DNA from: Megamerina dolium
Lineage: Eukaryota; Arthropoda; Insecta; Diptera; Megamerinidae
DNA: 64,000 nt
Assembly (NCBI GenBank): GCA_963854835.1
Contig: OY978526.1
Location: 21,606,334-21,670,333 of the forward strand
Direction of reading: 5' to 3'
Position 1 is the stretch's first letter; each line of letters opens with the position of its first letter. The notes under the pieces are model-generated. The model searched no databases. It saw nothing but the letters and a program-made list of their open reading frames with translations, and was not told the origin of the DNA. This document shows, one piece after another, positions 24,070-35,850 of the stretch. Made by a program: the position numbers and the translations under genes.

Positions 24070-26385
24070 ATATTCCTGGTTTCATTTTTTTTTTTTTTTT
24101 TTTTTTTGTTTGTTTTGTAAATCTACAAATAATTTTCAAAATAAAATACTTTAGTTTATAAAAATCAAACCACTGGTGAGTGAGTTCGACTATATAAACT
24201 TTTATTTATTACCAGCTATAACCACATCTCACAATGTTTCGCTGAAATGTTGACCTTGCTAAATTTTGTAAAGATAATTTTGGTTTGCATGAATTTTGAA
24301 ATCATTTCTAACGAGATCATTACTAAAATGTCTTAAGACTTCCATCCGACCTATCCCTATCAACCCTGCCTGAAAAAATTCCAAGTGCACCAGTAACGTC
24401 AATGCCCACAAGTCGGTCCAATTTCCTTAAAAAAGTCTCGTCTACGCTTTATCTAATTTTTGTTCGCCATTCTAATGCAATATATTGATTATTTGACAAA
24501 AATAATTGAATAATTAACTTTCAAAACTTGATTACTGCTCAATCGAATGCATAGCAACTGCACAGTGTGCGATATTTTCAGCTTAATCTTACTATTCTGA
24601 ATGCTCCTGTTTTTTGTTGCTGTTTTTTTTTCACATAAATATTTGTTCCCTTTATATTTTCATAATATCATAACGCTCCCGGCATGTGTAACTGTAATTT
24701 GGTGTTGGTCATTACACAAATATTTTGCTTCCGCTTGAATGCTTTATTTGCACAATGCGGCTGGTGGAAAAAATCATAATCAAAATATTAACTTGGAAAT
24801 ATTAAATGAAATGAAATGAAAAGTTTTTTAATTTTAACATAGCCACAATTATTGGTTCGCCTTTTTTTTTTTACTATGGATTGTGCCTTTTTGTGTGTAT
24901 CTATTATATTAGTGTGAATGCAACTCTATTGCTCAATTAGTGCTGCCAAAGTGTCTACCTTAAAAGAATGCAATGTTGCCATTTTTCGATTGAGACATTT
25001 AAACGATTGATTTTTTCATTGTGTAATTTTTTTTTTATCTTAATTCGTCTTTTTTTTTTTTTTTTGTATGAATTGTACTTTTTGTTTAATTTAAAAAAAA
25101 AAAAAAAAGAAAAGTATTAATTTATTTTTGTTTTCGTTTTTTTTTTTTAATGAATTGCACTTTTTTTTTTTTTTATATTAAAAAAAAAGACTATGATTTT
25201 GAACAATACATTACATGCCTATGATTTTTTGACTTTGCATTTACTTACATTGTTGAGCGCGTGAGCTCGCACTCTCGCCTCTTAGATGTGCATACATAAA
25301 CAACAATATTCATACTGAATGTCATCCATTATTATTAACATTCACATGTTCACCGCCCATGGAGTTTTAAGTATACAATCTTATTACGCTTGAGTGCACT
25401 TTCGTTTGGTAAATTTGAATGCATGTGTTGTCGCACTGAATAAATTGATATTAGAATCGGCAGGGAATTTTATTATAGCACAGCAATAATGCTAAAGTTA
25501 TGCATGTACACACACACACACACACATACAGGCCTACATAATCGTAAGGATGATGTAAATATGCAATCATTGTCATAGTGGATGCTGTAATACACTCTCA
25601 CACACACACACACATATTGACTAAATGAATTTTGAAAATTACTCTTGAAGTGTATATAGTAGATACCCTCCATCAAACTACATACGACCATACGACCGTA
25701 GTATACAACCAATATATAACCAAACAAACAGTCAGTCAGTCGTCTGGCAATCAATTGCTTGTTTGCCTGCTGCTTATGACTTTTGTGCTTCATTAAAAAT
25801 TCATATGGTAAATATTTGTTCAAGTATCATTGTGTTTTCTTTGTAATGCATAATGCCATCCCTATCTCCCTGTGACACTCTTTGTGCTAAGTTCGAAAAG
25901 TTTTTGCAACGTAAGTAAGTCAATTTGATTGAAGTGGCTAGATTTATTTGTCAAGATTTATGTATAAAGAAGTCTCAATTTTTCAATAAGCCAATATACA
26001 TATTCTATTTTTATTTCATTTTTCATTTTCTATTTAAATGCTATGTAAATGACTATAGACAACTAAATGGCCGGCCAGCCTTATCACATACTAGTATGCA
26101 TATAATTATATGCACAAATTATCCATTGCCCATAATCTAATGCTAATCATATTCTCATGTGTGTATCCATATCCAAATGTAAATACGAATAATCATAAAT
26201 TAAAGTGTAAATGACTTTTTACGATCAATTTACTCAACAAGTGTCACATTTCCGCAAAATGTTTGCAATGGCATACAAAAGCATACTCAACTCGCATGCA
26301 CACAAATGGTACATACAAGTTGACAGTAATTCGATTATTATGATTATGTTACTTCTTGTGTGTATTAGCCTTATAATGCTAAACG
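24070..26385. other. AT-rich non-coding stretch
   Basis: No gene is recognised. There are long poly-T and poly-A runs near 24090, 25050, 25095 and 25160, and CA runs near 25510-25525 and 25600-25614. Confidence 0.4.
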
Positions 26386-26392
26386 ATTAGTA

Positions 26393-27268
26393 AAGGGTTT
26401 TCCATTAGGGACATAACAATTTTATCTATTAATAAAACACAGAAATATTTGAGATATTGAGTTCAAATTTATTGTGGATATATTGCAAGCAATACATTTT
26501 ATGAATGAAATTCGATTTCGGTCATATGACCACCACGAGCCCGTTTACAGCGGTCTTTTCTAGCACACATTTCGACCGGAACGTTGGCAATTTCGCGTTG
26601 AATATTGTCTTTGAGCTCGTCTAAAGTTGCTGGCTTATTGGCATAGACCAGTGACTTGATAAAGCCCCATAAAAAAGAATCCAATGGTGTTAGATCGCAT
26701 GAACGAGGCGGCCATTCGACCGGACCATTTCTCGAGATAACACGTTCACCGAATTTGCCTTGCAATAAATCGATTGTGACGTGTGCTGTGTGGCTAGTGG
26801 CACCGTCTTGTGTTGAAACCACACAAATAATCTTCCAACATAGCACGATAGCGCTCTCCATTGACGGTAACATGATGGTCGTTTTCATCCACGAAAAAAT
26901 ACGGCCCAATCACACCTCCGGCATGAAAACCGCACCAAACAGTAACTTTTTGCGGATGCAACGGTGTCTCAAGAAACACTTGTGGGTTTGTTGCTGACCA
27001 ATAACGCATATTTTGCTTATTGACAATGCCATTGAGCCAGAAATGAGCTTCATCGCTAAAGATGATTTTTCGCTCTTAAAGTTGCGACCACCGACTCAGA
27101 ATTTCGGTAGTAATTTTTAATAATTTCCAAACGTTGCTGGTTCTTGAACTTTACCATGATGAAAATGTTGACTTTAACTAACGTTTAGACATTGACAGTT
27201 GATTAAAAAGTTAAAGGGTGCGTTCATATAAAGATACGATATTGTTATGTTCCTAATGGAAAACCCTT
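26393..27268 (-). mobile_element. Rosa-like (DD41D) transposon, internally deleted
   Basis: Terminal inverted repeats of about 28 bases (AAGGGTTTTCCATTAGG then ACATAACAAT, one mismatch) lie at 26393-26420 and 27241-27268, flanked by TA. The minus-strand transposase starts MVKFKNQQRLEIIKNYY near 27158, then jumps to FSDEAHFWLNGIVNKQN (first Asp), ETPLHPQKVTVW, FFVDENDHH, GERYRAML, the second Asp in STQDGATSHTA, and GPVEWPPRSCDLTPLD with the third Asp. The last two Asp are 41 residues apart, matching the DD41D group first described as 'rosa'. The gap after residue 25 or so removes most of the DNA-binding domain, so it cannot be autonomous, though its ends look intact. Confidence 0.9.
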
Positions 27269-27464
27269 TATTATAATAATGATAACAATGTCATTTTACA
27301 CATATTTTAAATTGAAAAAGGAAGAATTTTGCACCAAATAAAACAACAACAAAAGAACAAAACTTTATTTAGGTTCCGATGACGACGACAATCAATTGAC
27401 CAACGATGCAACAGCTTGACCACATATGTTTGATATTTAGCATGAGTATAATGTACAACAACAG

Positions 27465-27506
27465 AGTGGTGGTGGTGGTGGTGGTGAAGGAGGAGGAGGA
27501 GGAGCA
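27465..27506. repeat. GGT/GGA microsatellite
   Basis: A (GGT)n run passes into a (GGA)n run at about 27465-27506 in an otherwise AT-rich setting. Apparent proline- or glutamate-rich frames here are repeat artefacts. Confidence 0.85.
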
Positions 27507-27729
27507 GGAAATTGTTTTAAAACGAGTAGACAGCAAAAGTTACTACTGCTACTGTCTGTGCACAGTGATTCGACTTCATACAAAGAACGATCAAAAATAC
27601 TACAAATAAAATTTCTTCTAGATGAACCAACATGCTGGATGTAATTGTCCAAGTTTCATACTTTCAAATAAAATTCCGAAAATTAATTTATTTTGTTGAA
27701 TTTCAAGACTTCACATTCAATCAATCAAT

Positions 27730-28135
27730 CAAAAGGTGAGAGTGATGTTGGAGCAAGGACATAATCCTTGTTCATCAAGAGTGCACCACGCGAAACCAGA
27801 CCGAGGTCTATTAGAGGATATGAGACCTACGGCTGATAACTCTGAGGATCAACCACAAGTGTTACGGCACTGCGACCAAACGAGATCTTTTGTACCCAAG
27901 CCCGTCTACGACACTAGAATCTCCTCTACCTTTTTAATGAAGGATAGAATTGATGTTGAACTTTTGATGATTGAAGCTGGTGTTGGGAAACTCAACTGAA
28001 AGTGTTTGAGGCGAAGCCAAGGCCAAGGTCTGACATTCGCAAAAGATGTGGATCGATGTTTCATCCTCCTCCAGACAGAGTCTACACAACGTGTCTTCAC
28101 AAAATTTCTTCTTTAAACTTCGAAGAAAAAGGCAT
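27730..28135 (-). pseudogene. Non-LTR retrotransposon 3' end with CCHC-type motif
   Basis: On the minus strand a frame reads LKKKFCEDTLCRLC, then LEEDETSIHIFCECQTLA, a C-x2-C...H-x3-C pattern followed by C, as found at the C-terminus of R1/jockey-like LINE polyproteins. It continues to a stop near 27937. About 200 bases of 3' sequence follow, ending in a run of TTGA units (plus-strand TCAA near 27719-27731), which looks like the 3' tail. Only the very end of the element remains. Confidence 0.75.
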
Positions 28136-28419
28136 TTGTTTAAAGGCTAAATGGAATTATCCAATTGCGTAGTCCATTCTCCCATATAAAATCAATTGCA
28201 ATGATATTTACAAGTTTTCTTTGAATTTCGAATTTCATATTTCGTTCGATTGGGTTTGATGAAGAAGAAATCTATTATTTTTATGTTTTTTTTTTCAAGA
28301 CTTTAGTCCAAATTATTCGTATAATACGTATATTTCGGTTTTAGCCAAATTTTCATCATTTTGTTTTACAATTTGTTGTCATTTTCTTCATTGAAGACGA
28401 AAAAAACGATTAAATGACT

Positions 28420-29485
28420 TCTAATATTATCGAATATTCTCCTGATGCCATTTTCTTCTCATTAGGGAAATTTTCTAATGATAAAAAATATGATAATTGC
28501 TTGGCGTCAGATTCGAACTATGAAATGAGTGCAGAAAAACTTACCAGGCAAGCCCTGTCGAATGTGTTGCCCGTCACTATGATCCTGTCTATTCTGGTGT
28601 TGACATGATATAACAAAGCAACCCTCCTGTTTGGCAAATTCTGGCTGCTTCTAATTAAACGCTTCCTTCAAATGTTCCAATTGTTTTCAGTAGTGGTCCG
28701 AACTTGGTAACTCATAGTAGATGATTCCTTTCCAGTCTCACAAAATTCACAGCAAAAGCTTGTGAACAATTTGTCATCCCCAGCTATCTTCAGCCATAAA
28801 TTTGTATTTTTTTTTTTCTTTGTTCACTCCTCTCGGGAGCATAGGGCCTCACAACAAGACTCTTCCATCGTACACGGTCCTGTGCTGTTATTTTTGCGCC
28901 GTTCCATGTTGTGTTGTGACATCAGCTAGCTCGCACAATATCGACCTACTCCAAGTATTTTTTTTTTGGTCGACCGCGTCCTCAAGTGCCATTCTTGTAA
29001 TGCTATCTGAAGTTTTTCTTAGCGTGTGACCTATCCATCGCCACTTTCTATTCTTGATTTGCCACAGGACGGGTTCTTCATTCGTTAGTTCGGCCCACAA
29101 CGCATCGTTGCTGATGGTGTTCGGCCAGAATATTCTACAGATGATGCGGAGGGGCATCTGTTGGCGAAAGTTTGTAGCTTTTTTGTAATGCTGTTAGAGA
29201 TCAGCCATGTTTCCCTTCCGCACAACAATAATGACTTCACACATGAGCTGAATATTCGCAGTTTTGTACGCCTGGAGATTCACGAGCTCGCCCACCCTGC
29301 ATGCAGTCGCCCGAACCCCACCCTTCCTTTGTTTAACCTGCAGTTGATATCTTAATTAGCTCCGTCGTTTGCCGTTCGTGTGTCAGCTAAACAATTAACT
29401 TCTTTTTGAATACAACTTTATGCAGATGATTTATAACTGTTTTCAGGTCGATCGTTAGCTCTTCGGCGATGCTACGCCATAAAAA
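28420..29485 (-). pseudogene. Mariner (DD34D) remnant split by a LINE insertion
   Basis: Left part 28420-28800, minus strand: frames with DWKGIIYYEL-like and 'QLEHLKEAF..KQPEFA' sequence, then LFLSLENFPNEKK, matching the C-terminal half of mariner. Right part about 29345-29485: SIAEELTIDLKTVINHLHK then KKKL, the second helix-turn-helix of the same protein. Between them lies a LINE fragment (28805-29345). The two halves are in the same strand and order, so they are one broken copy. The N-terminal side is cut off by the SINE beginning near 29490. Confidence 0.75.
28805..29345 (-). pseudogene. Non-LTR retrotransposon RT C-terminal fragment inserted in a mariner
   Basis: Minus-strand frame from 29157: [18 protein letters not shown], then [37 protein letters not shown]. 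The end is 'GPMLPRGVNKE'-like, followed by a poly-A run (plus-strand poly-T at 28808-28817). Sequence up to about 29345 continues the upstream part in other frames. This is the C-terminal region of a widespread fly LINE family. The poly-A tail directly after the last codon region indicates a genuine 3' insertion end. Confidence 0.8.
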
Positions 29486-29489
29486 CAAA

Positions 29490-29738
29490 CTAAAGTTAGT
29501 TTGTTGGCCTTCTGAGCTGTAGGTTGTGGTTTCAATCCTCGGCTGAGGTATCAACTTTAATATCGAAAAGATTTTTCTCCACCTCTCGACAAGCTAAATG
29601 TCACAAGGATTATATCGCTCGAAACCGACTGATATAAGTAGTTCTCTTTTAATAATGTTCATAATTTAAGACGCACAACAGTAATTGGAAGAGAAGCTCG
29701 GCCAAAGGGAACTTTGAAGCCTATAAGTGCCATTTATA
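29490..29738 (+). mobile_element. tRNA-derived SINE, copy d (5' damaged)
   Basis: The B-box region is present (GGTTGTGGTTTCAATCC) and the body follows (TCACAAGGATTATATCG, ACCGACTGATATAAGTAG, GCACAACAGTAATTGGAAG). The A-box end is replaced by unrelated sequence, so Pol III could not start here. It lacks the segment found in full copies between the TAATATCGAAAAG block and the TCACAAGG block. Confidence 0.8.
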
Positions 29739-29739
29739 T

Positions 29740-31690
29740 ATTTAAATAAATAGAAGAGAATTATATTTAAGCGAAAACTTGTCCAAATTCAGTTGTTTTG
29801 TGTCAAGATATCAGCCAATATAAAACGTTGCGGACGTGACAAAATATGGAAGTGCTTTCCGATATGGACATGCTTTATGTTAAAACAAGCGGATTACATA
29901 ATATAAGTTGTCATTTGAGAGGATCGTCTTTAATTTCTTTTGTAGAATTTAAAGTATTGTAGCGGACGTGACAGATTACGGACGCGACAATATTTCTTTC
30001 ACCACATGTAAGCAATGGTGCACATAATTTCTTTGCACTTAAGAAAAATGAATATATAAAGCGTACTTTCTGAGAGAAACCTACAATATCTACAAAAAAA
30101 TATCTGAGTCATATTCCTGCTTAAAGTGGTATGGAAGCTTAGGTCAATATAGAAACATGAACCAGCTAAGGTAGCTGATAGTGTCACCTCCTATGTATCT
30201 CAAATATTTAGTTTTGGTTGACCTCTTTTGAGAAGTGGATATGAGGGAAATGAAAAATTGAGAAATTGGCTAACTGCCCCGCCCACCAAAAATAAGACCA
30301 TAGCTATGAAATTTCAAAAAAAAAAATCCGCAAGTTCAAATTTTTTTAAATTAATTATTTTCCACCAACAGCCCACAGTGCACTGTTGGTCATTCTTGGT
30401 CAGTGGGTTAATGACATTAGGTTTAACAATGTACCACTACAATTCATGGCATATTTTGGTTGCACATGCTTGAACACAATCTTACCATTTTTGTGTGTGG
30501 CACCCTTTTTGCTACTTGTTTGTGGTATTGGTGGTGGCGGTGTATTTTATACTACTAAACGAGTACTTATATCATTTTATACTTTTCCATGTTTCAAAAA
30601 AGAGTAAAGTAAATGTATGACCAAATTGTCTCTTGAATATGTATGTGTCTCTGAGTAATACAAACAGGGCACAAGATGCGTGTGAGTGTATAGATACTAC
30701 CTTATATTTGAAAATGTGTAATTGAGCGTGTTGCTGCAAGTGAATCAAATGAATAAGTGTAGTGTTGCATGCATGAAATTTTATAATAAGGAAGTATTTA
30801 TGCATGTGTATATGTGTGTTGAGGTGGGTGTGCTAAAAGGAGGTACACTTGAAACCAGTCGCTTATGCGCCAATACACAAAGGAGTGTATGTATGCAACA
30901 CAAAGGTGTTGAGTTACTTTTGCTCTCCACGTAAACAAACTCATGAGTAGATTATCAACTTACGTATCGTACATATAAATATGTATATATGTGGAAGTTA
31001 TTTGTCACCTTGTTGTTATTGTTTGGTCTTCGGTAGTCGGTGTTTTGATGATTATTTTTTTGACTTGTTACCACTTTGGCACAAATTATTGGGGTCAATG
31101 AATGAATAAGTGTGAAATGTACATTAAGTGTAGAACACCTACCAATAACAACAACAACAACAACGAGAACCACAATACCAATAATAAAGTTGCTATTTTT
31201 TCTGTTACTTTTCTTGTTCATTTCTTTTCATTTTTTTTTTTTTGTTCACACCACAATATTTATAAATCAGATAAAAGTAAATTTGCTGTGTTGTTGTTGT
31301 TGTTGTGATATTGGCAAAAGAGTAAGTAAGTAAATATTATGTTTTTCTGTTTGTTGGTGCTCTACTTTTTATTGCATGCGTCATACAATTAGGTCAAGTT
31401 GGAGGATATTCATGTGGAATGTAGCAATGGAACGACGAGTGGGTATGCGGTTGCAAGTAAAAGTTTTATTGTTTTGGTTTTGGCTTTGGTGTTGAAGCAG
31501 GTACTTGTACTGCGGCATATTGTATGTACATAGTTTTGCTATATGTAGATTGTTGTGGTCAGATAGTTGTGTAATAAGTTAGTTAATTATGATTTGTTGA
31601 TACGAGTATCATAATACACGCTACTAAATTGTTTAGTTTTTCTTTTTATAAGAGTCATAGAATAAATTGCTATATATTAGGGTTGTTTAA
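29740..31690. other. Non-coding stretch
   Basis: No gene is recognised. A motif CGGACGTGACA occurs near 29832 and 29957, with a variant ACGGACGCGACA near 29976. CAA and TTG microsatellites lie near 31146-31164 and 31290-31306. Confidence 0.4.
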
Positions 31691-31699
31691 TTTGGAAGT

Positions 31700-33560
31700 T
31701 TTCCCGGAATTTGATTCAGATGTTCAGTTAAAGAATTACAAGAATACTTAAGATGTTTTTGAAATGAATTTGACAATATAGAGACATATATGTGCGAAAA
31801 CCCTCCCACTTTTGTATGGGAGATGGTCGTGTTGTTCAACTGATGGAATCCATTTTCAAAAAATATTGTTTAAATGGTAAAAATAAACTTATCTGTCAAA
31901 TTTCAACCACATAGCTAAATATTTTTGTGCGAAAAGTGTGAAAACATACATAGAGAAGCATACTTTTGTATGGGAGGTAGGTGTGATTTTCATCAAATTT
32001 TATTCATACTCTAAATTATTCACTCACAAGTAAAAATAATCTTATATACCAAATTTCAACACCATAGCTTTATATTTTCGTGTGCAATCTATGGAAACAT
32101 GTGTACGATAGCATATTTTTGTATGGGAGGTAGGTGCAACTTTCATTCTATAGCGTCCATTTACAAATGGGTTCAAATATAACCAAATTTAGTTGTATAT
32201 ACCAAATTTGAACTTCATAGCCTTATATTTTCATGCACAAAATATAATAAAATGCGTTCGAAAGCATACTTTTATATTGGAGGTAGGTGTAATTTTCAGC
32301 CGATTTCGATCATTTTTAAAATCATTAGTTCATTAGTAAGCTTAATGTCATGTACCAAATTTCAGCTACATAGCTTTATACATTCGTGCGAAAAGTGTGA
32401 AAACACAAATTCGAAGACATATTTTTGTATGGCAGGTACATCTGATTTTAATGCGATTTCAAATATTTTCAAAGTCCTGAGATCATTAGTAAATATATTC
32501 GTATGTACCAAATTTCAGCTATATAGCTTTATATTTTCATGCACAAAATACGATAAAATGCATTCGAAAGCATACTTTTGTATGGGAGGTAGGTGTAATT
32601 TTCAGACGATTTCGATCATTTTTTAAATGATTAGTTCATTAGTAAATTTAATGTCATGTACCAAATTTCAGCTGCATAGTTTTATATTTTCATAAGAAAA
32701 GTGTAAAAACACAAATTCGAAGACATATTTTTGTATGGAAGGTACTACTGATTTTCATGCGATTTCAAATATTTTCAAAGTCCTGAGATCATTATTAAAT
32801 ATATTCGTATGTACCAAATTTCAGCTATATAGCTTTATATTTTCATGTACAAAATACGATAAAATGCATTCGAAAGCATACTTTTGTATGGGAGGTAGGT
32901 GTAATTCTCAGCCGATTTCGAACATTTTCAAAGTCATTAGTTCATTTGTAAATTTAATGTCATGTACCAAATTTCAGCTACATCGCTTTATATATTCGTG
33001 TGAAAAGTGTAAAAACACAAATTCGAAGACATATTTTTGTATGGCAGGCACATCTGATTTTCATACAATTTCAAATATTTTCAAAGTCCTGAGATCATTA
33101 TTAAATATATTCGTATGTACCAAATTTCAGCTATATAGCTTTATATTTTCATGTACAAAACATAATAAAATGCGTTCGAAAGTATACTTTTGTATGAGAG
33201 GTAGGTGTAATTTTCAGACGATTTCGAACATTTTCAAAGTCATCAGTTCATTAGTAAATTTAATGTCATGTACCAAATTTCAGCTACATAGCTTTATATT
33301 TTCATGTGAAAAATGCAAAAACACAAATTCGAAGACATATTTTTGTATGGAAGGTACTACTGATTTTCATGCGATTTCAAATATTTTCAAAGTCGTCACA
33401 TTTTCACAGCTTTACATTTTCCTATACAAAATGTAAAAAAAAAAACACATTCGAAAGCCACTTTTTGTATGCCACATATGTGTGGGTTTCGTTCGATGTC
33501 GTCAATTTTCAAAGTGGTTGATTCATTAGCAAATATAATCAAATCTACACATTTTCAACT
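31700..33560 (+). repeat. Satellite A: 153-bp tandem repeat, direct orientation
   Basis: Successive units carry 'TTTTTGTATGG', 'TACCAAATTTCAGCTA' and 'ATAGCTTTATATTTTC'. The phrase TTGTATGG at 32731 recurs at 32884, exactly 153 bases later. Alternate units resemble each other more (for example ACTGATTTTCATGCG versus GTAATTTTCAG), giving a 306-bp higher-order dimer. About a dozen units are present, more diverged toward 31.7 kb. As 153 is a multiple of three, some frames stay open: a 233-codon frame over 32735-33436 repeats a 51-residue unit. That frame is a repeat artefact. The same unit is found inverted at 46.34-48.13 kb. Confidence 0.9.
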
Positions 33561-33569
33561 CGATTGCTT

Positions 33570-35365
33570 TATAATTACAAACAAATCATTTGTAGAATGA
33601 GATTACAGAACAATGTACGCACTTGCCAAAAAAGAAAATAATCAAGCTGTTTCATCAAAACTGATTCATCAATTCACACTTTAACCACGATTTTTGATTT
33701 TTCTGGCTGCCGCATTCGTTGTAGTCATCATTTTGGGTACCCCCCTGCTGCGACCATGTTCTATTTTGATGAAATCATTCATATGGAATGAGATTTGTGG
33801 CAACTTCCAGATTCAATTAGCGTGGAACATGGTTTGAGTGATGTGGCATCAATCTAAAAGGGAAATATGAATAAAAACGCAAAAAACAAAAATATTCAAT
33901 TTTCGTGTTGACCGAACTTTTCAGTGGTGGCCCACCCCTCATATGCGACTTGGTGTACCTGTATTTAGAAATAATATTCAACTTGCAAAGTAATTTATAA
34001 TAATTAACTTAAAGAAGAAGTCCCACCGTCCCACAACTGTATGACTATATACTTTGAACTAATTTTCTATTTGCGCCCTATGGTGATCCAGAGGGGGTTT
34101 CTAATTATATTGCATTGCATGCTCATATGGCGTATGGGGTGATGCCCATTAGTGTTTTTCGAAATATGACTACATACGTACATATATAGATCATATTTAC
34201 ATGAATGTTGCATGTATACATGTTTCTACACAATATTTCTAATTACTGTAATAGTTTAACATGATTTCCTCTTACACTTGTGGTAAGTTTTCATACATTT
34301 GTTATGACCAATATGAATTTTCCTACGTTTTTTCTCGGTTGATAATTTGTATGCAATTAGTCAATGAGGCTACAAATATTTATGCACAGTTGAATGAATA
34401 TATTTTCATGAGATTACAATTTGTAGTTGTGAGTAATTACCTTGCTACTAGAAGATGACCTTGATAATTAATTAATTTTATTCGCATAATAAAATCCATT
34501 TTAATCATACAATTTTTTTGTATGGTACTTCACTTACAAGTATGCCAATAATAATGTTAATTTACTTTTCTCTTATAAACAACAATCTTTACAAAATAAG
34601 ATATGAATGAAATACAATAAAAGTAAATTAAGAAACATCTGCCTGCTTCTTCAATAACAATGAACCCCCAGCAGCATATGTATGCGAATTAAGGATATGA
34701 AAATAAAAGAACTTCATGCAGGTAGAATTGATAATAATGGAAGAGATACACAGGACATACACCAGTGCTGTAAAAGAATGCAATCAATGAAGGTTATAAT
34801 TTAGTCAAAAATGAATTGCAGCTTACAATGGCTCTTATTGAATTTCACATTTGACTCCAGTATATACAATGATCTTTTGGAGTCAAGGAAATGCAATCTT
34901 TTTGTGAACTCTTAGCAATAAAAAAGCAATAAAAAAATTTTGAAATTCAATTGAATTCATTCTTTTACAGATCTGACACAAATGTGAACTCACTTGGAGT
35001 AACGCCACCAACAAATAGACTTGAAGAATTGTACAATACAAGTTTTTTTGCTTGTTTGTTATACATGCAACATTTACATTCATAATAATCGAAAAAATGG
35101 CAACAATAGAAAGTATAGTAATGAAATACAATAGATATGAATAGGCAATCTTGTTTAGAATATTCGTAGATCCAAAGGTATGGTTAGGATATACACATAA
35201 CATCAATCGGAAGTTGTTTTATGTCTTGGGTGCTTATGTTCTATCATCAGCTGTTGCTTGATTTCTCCTTAAAATGTTCATTAATTGTAAAAAAAAAAAT
35301 AAGTGTCCATTTACCTGACATTACAAAGCTGAGAAAATAAACTATAACAGTGGCTAAATCTTCAT
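33570..35365. other. Non-coding stretch
   Basis: No gene is recognised. The region 33660-33960 is less AT-rich than its surroundings and may hold an unidentified transposon piece, but no family motif was found. Confidence 0.4.
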
Positions 35366-35370
35366 TCATG

Positions 35371-35850
35371 GATCCATATTACCAGGGCCGCATGAAGCGA
35401 GACTTAGTTCAACCCATATCGTACATGACTACTGCCGAACCAGCAGCGATGATAAGGAATTAAAGTTCGTCTCACATCTCTTGACCGTCGCCGCTATAAT
35501 TTGCAAACACCTCCTAGTTGTCCGGGATGCATATTACCAGGGCCGAAAGACGCGCGACTTAGTTCAACCCATTTCTTACATGACTACTACTGATCCAGCA
35601 CAGATAATGAGGAACTCGAGTCGGTCTCATATCTCTTTAGCGCCTCCGCTGCACTAAGCAAAGGGACAAACAACTCCTAGTTTTCCGGGATACATATTAC
35701 CAGTGCCGAAAGACGCGCGACTTAGTTCAACCCAATTCGTACAAGACTACTGCTGATACAGGAGAGATAATGAGGAACTCGAGTCCGTCTCACATTTCTG
35801 TAGTACCTCCGCTATACTATGCAAAAGAGGCAAACAACTCCTAGTTTTTA
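35371..35850 (+). repeat. Three-copy tandem repeat of about 155-163 bp abutting a LINE fragment
   Basis: The phrase ATATTACCAG begins near 35376, 35531 and 35694, giving spacings of 155 and 163. Each unit continues with CGACTTAGTTCAACCCA, then CATGACTACT or a variant, a GAGATAATGAGG-like block, CCGTCTCACAT, and ends CAACTCCTAG. The third unit runs directly into the reverse-transcriptase-like sequence at 35850. The repeats may be part of the retrotransposon's upstream region, or a host minisatellite it joined. Confidence 0.8.

Noticed and set aside
28802..29029. Plus-strand 75-codon frame
   Set aside because: Antisense shadow of a LINE fragment read on the minus strand.
32735..33436. 233-residue Cys-containing repeat protein
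   Set aside because: Frame is a by-product of a 153-bp satellite whose unit is a multiple of three.
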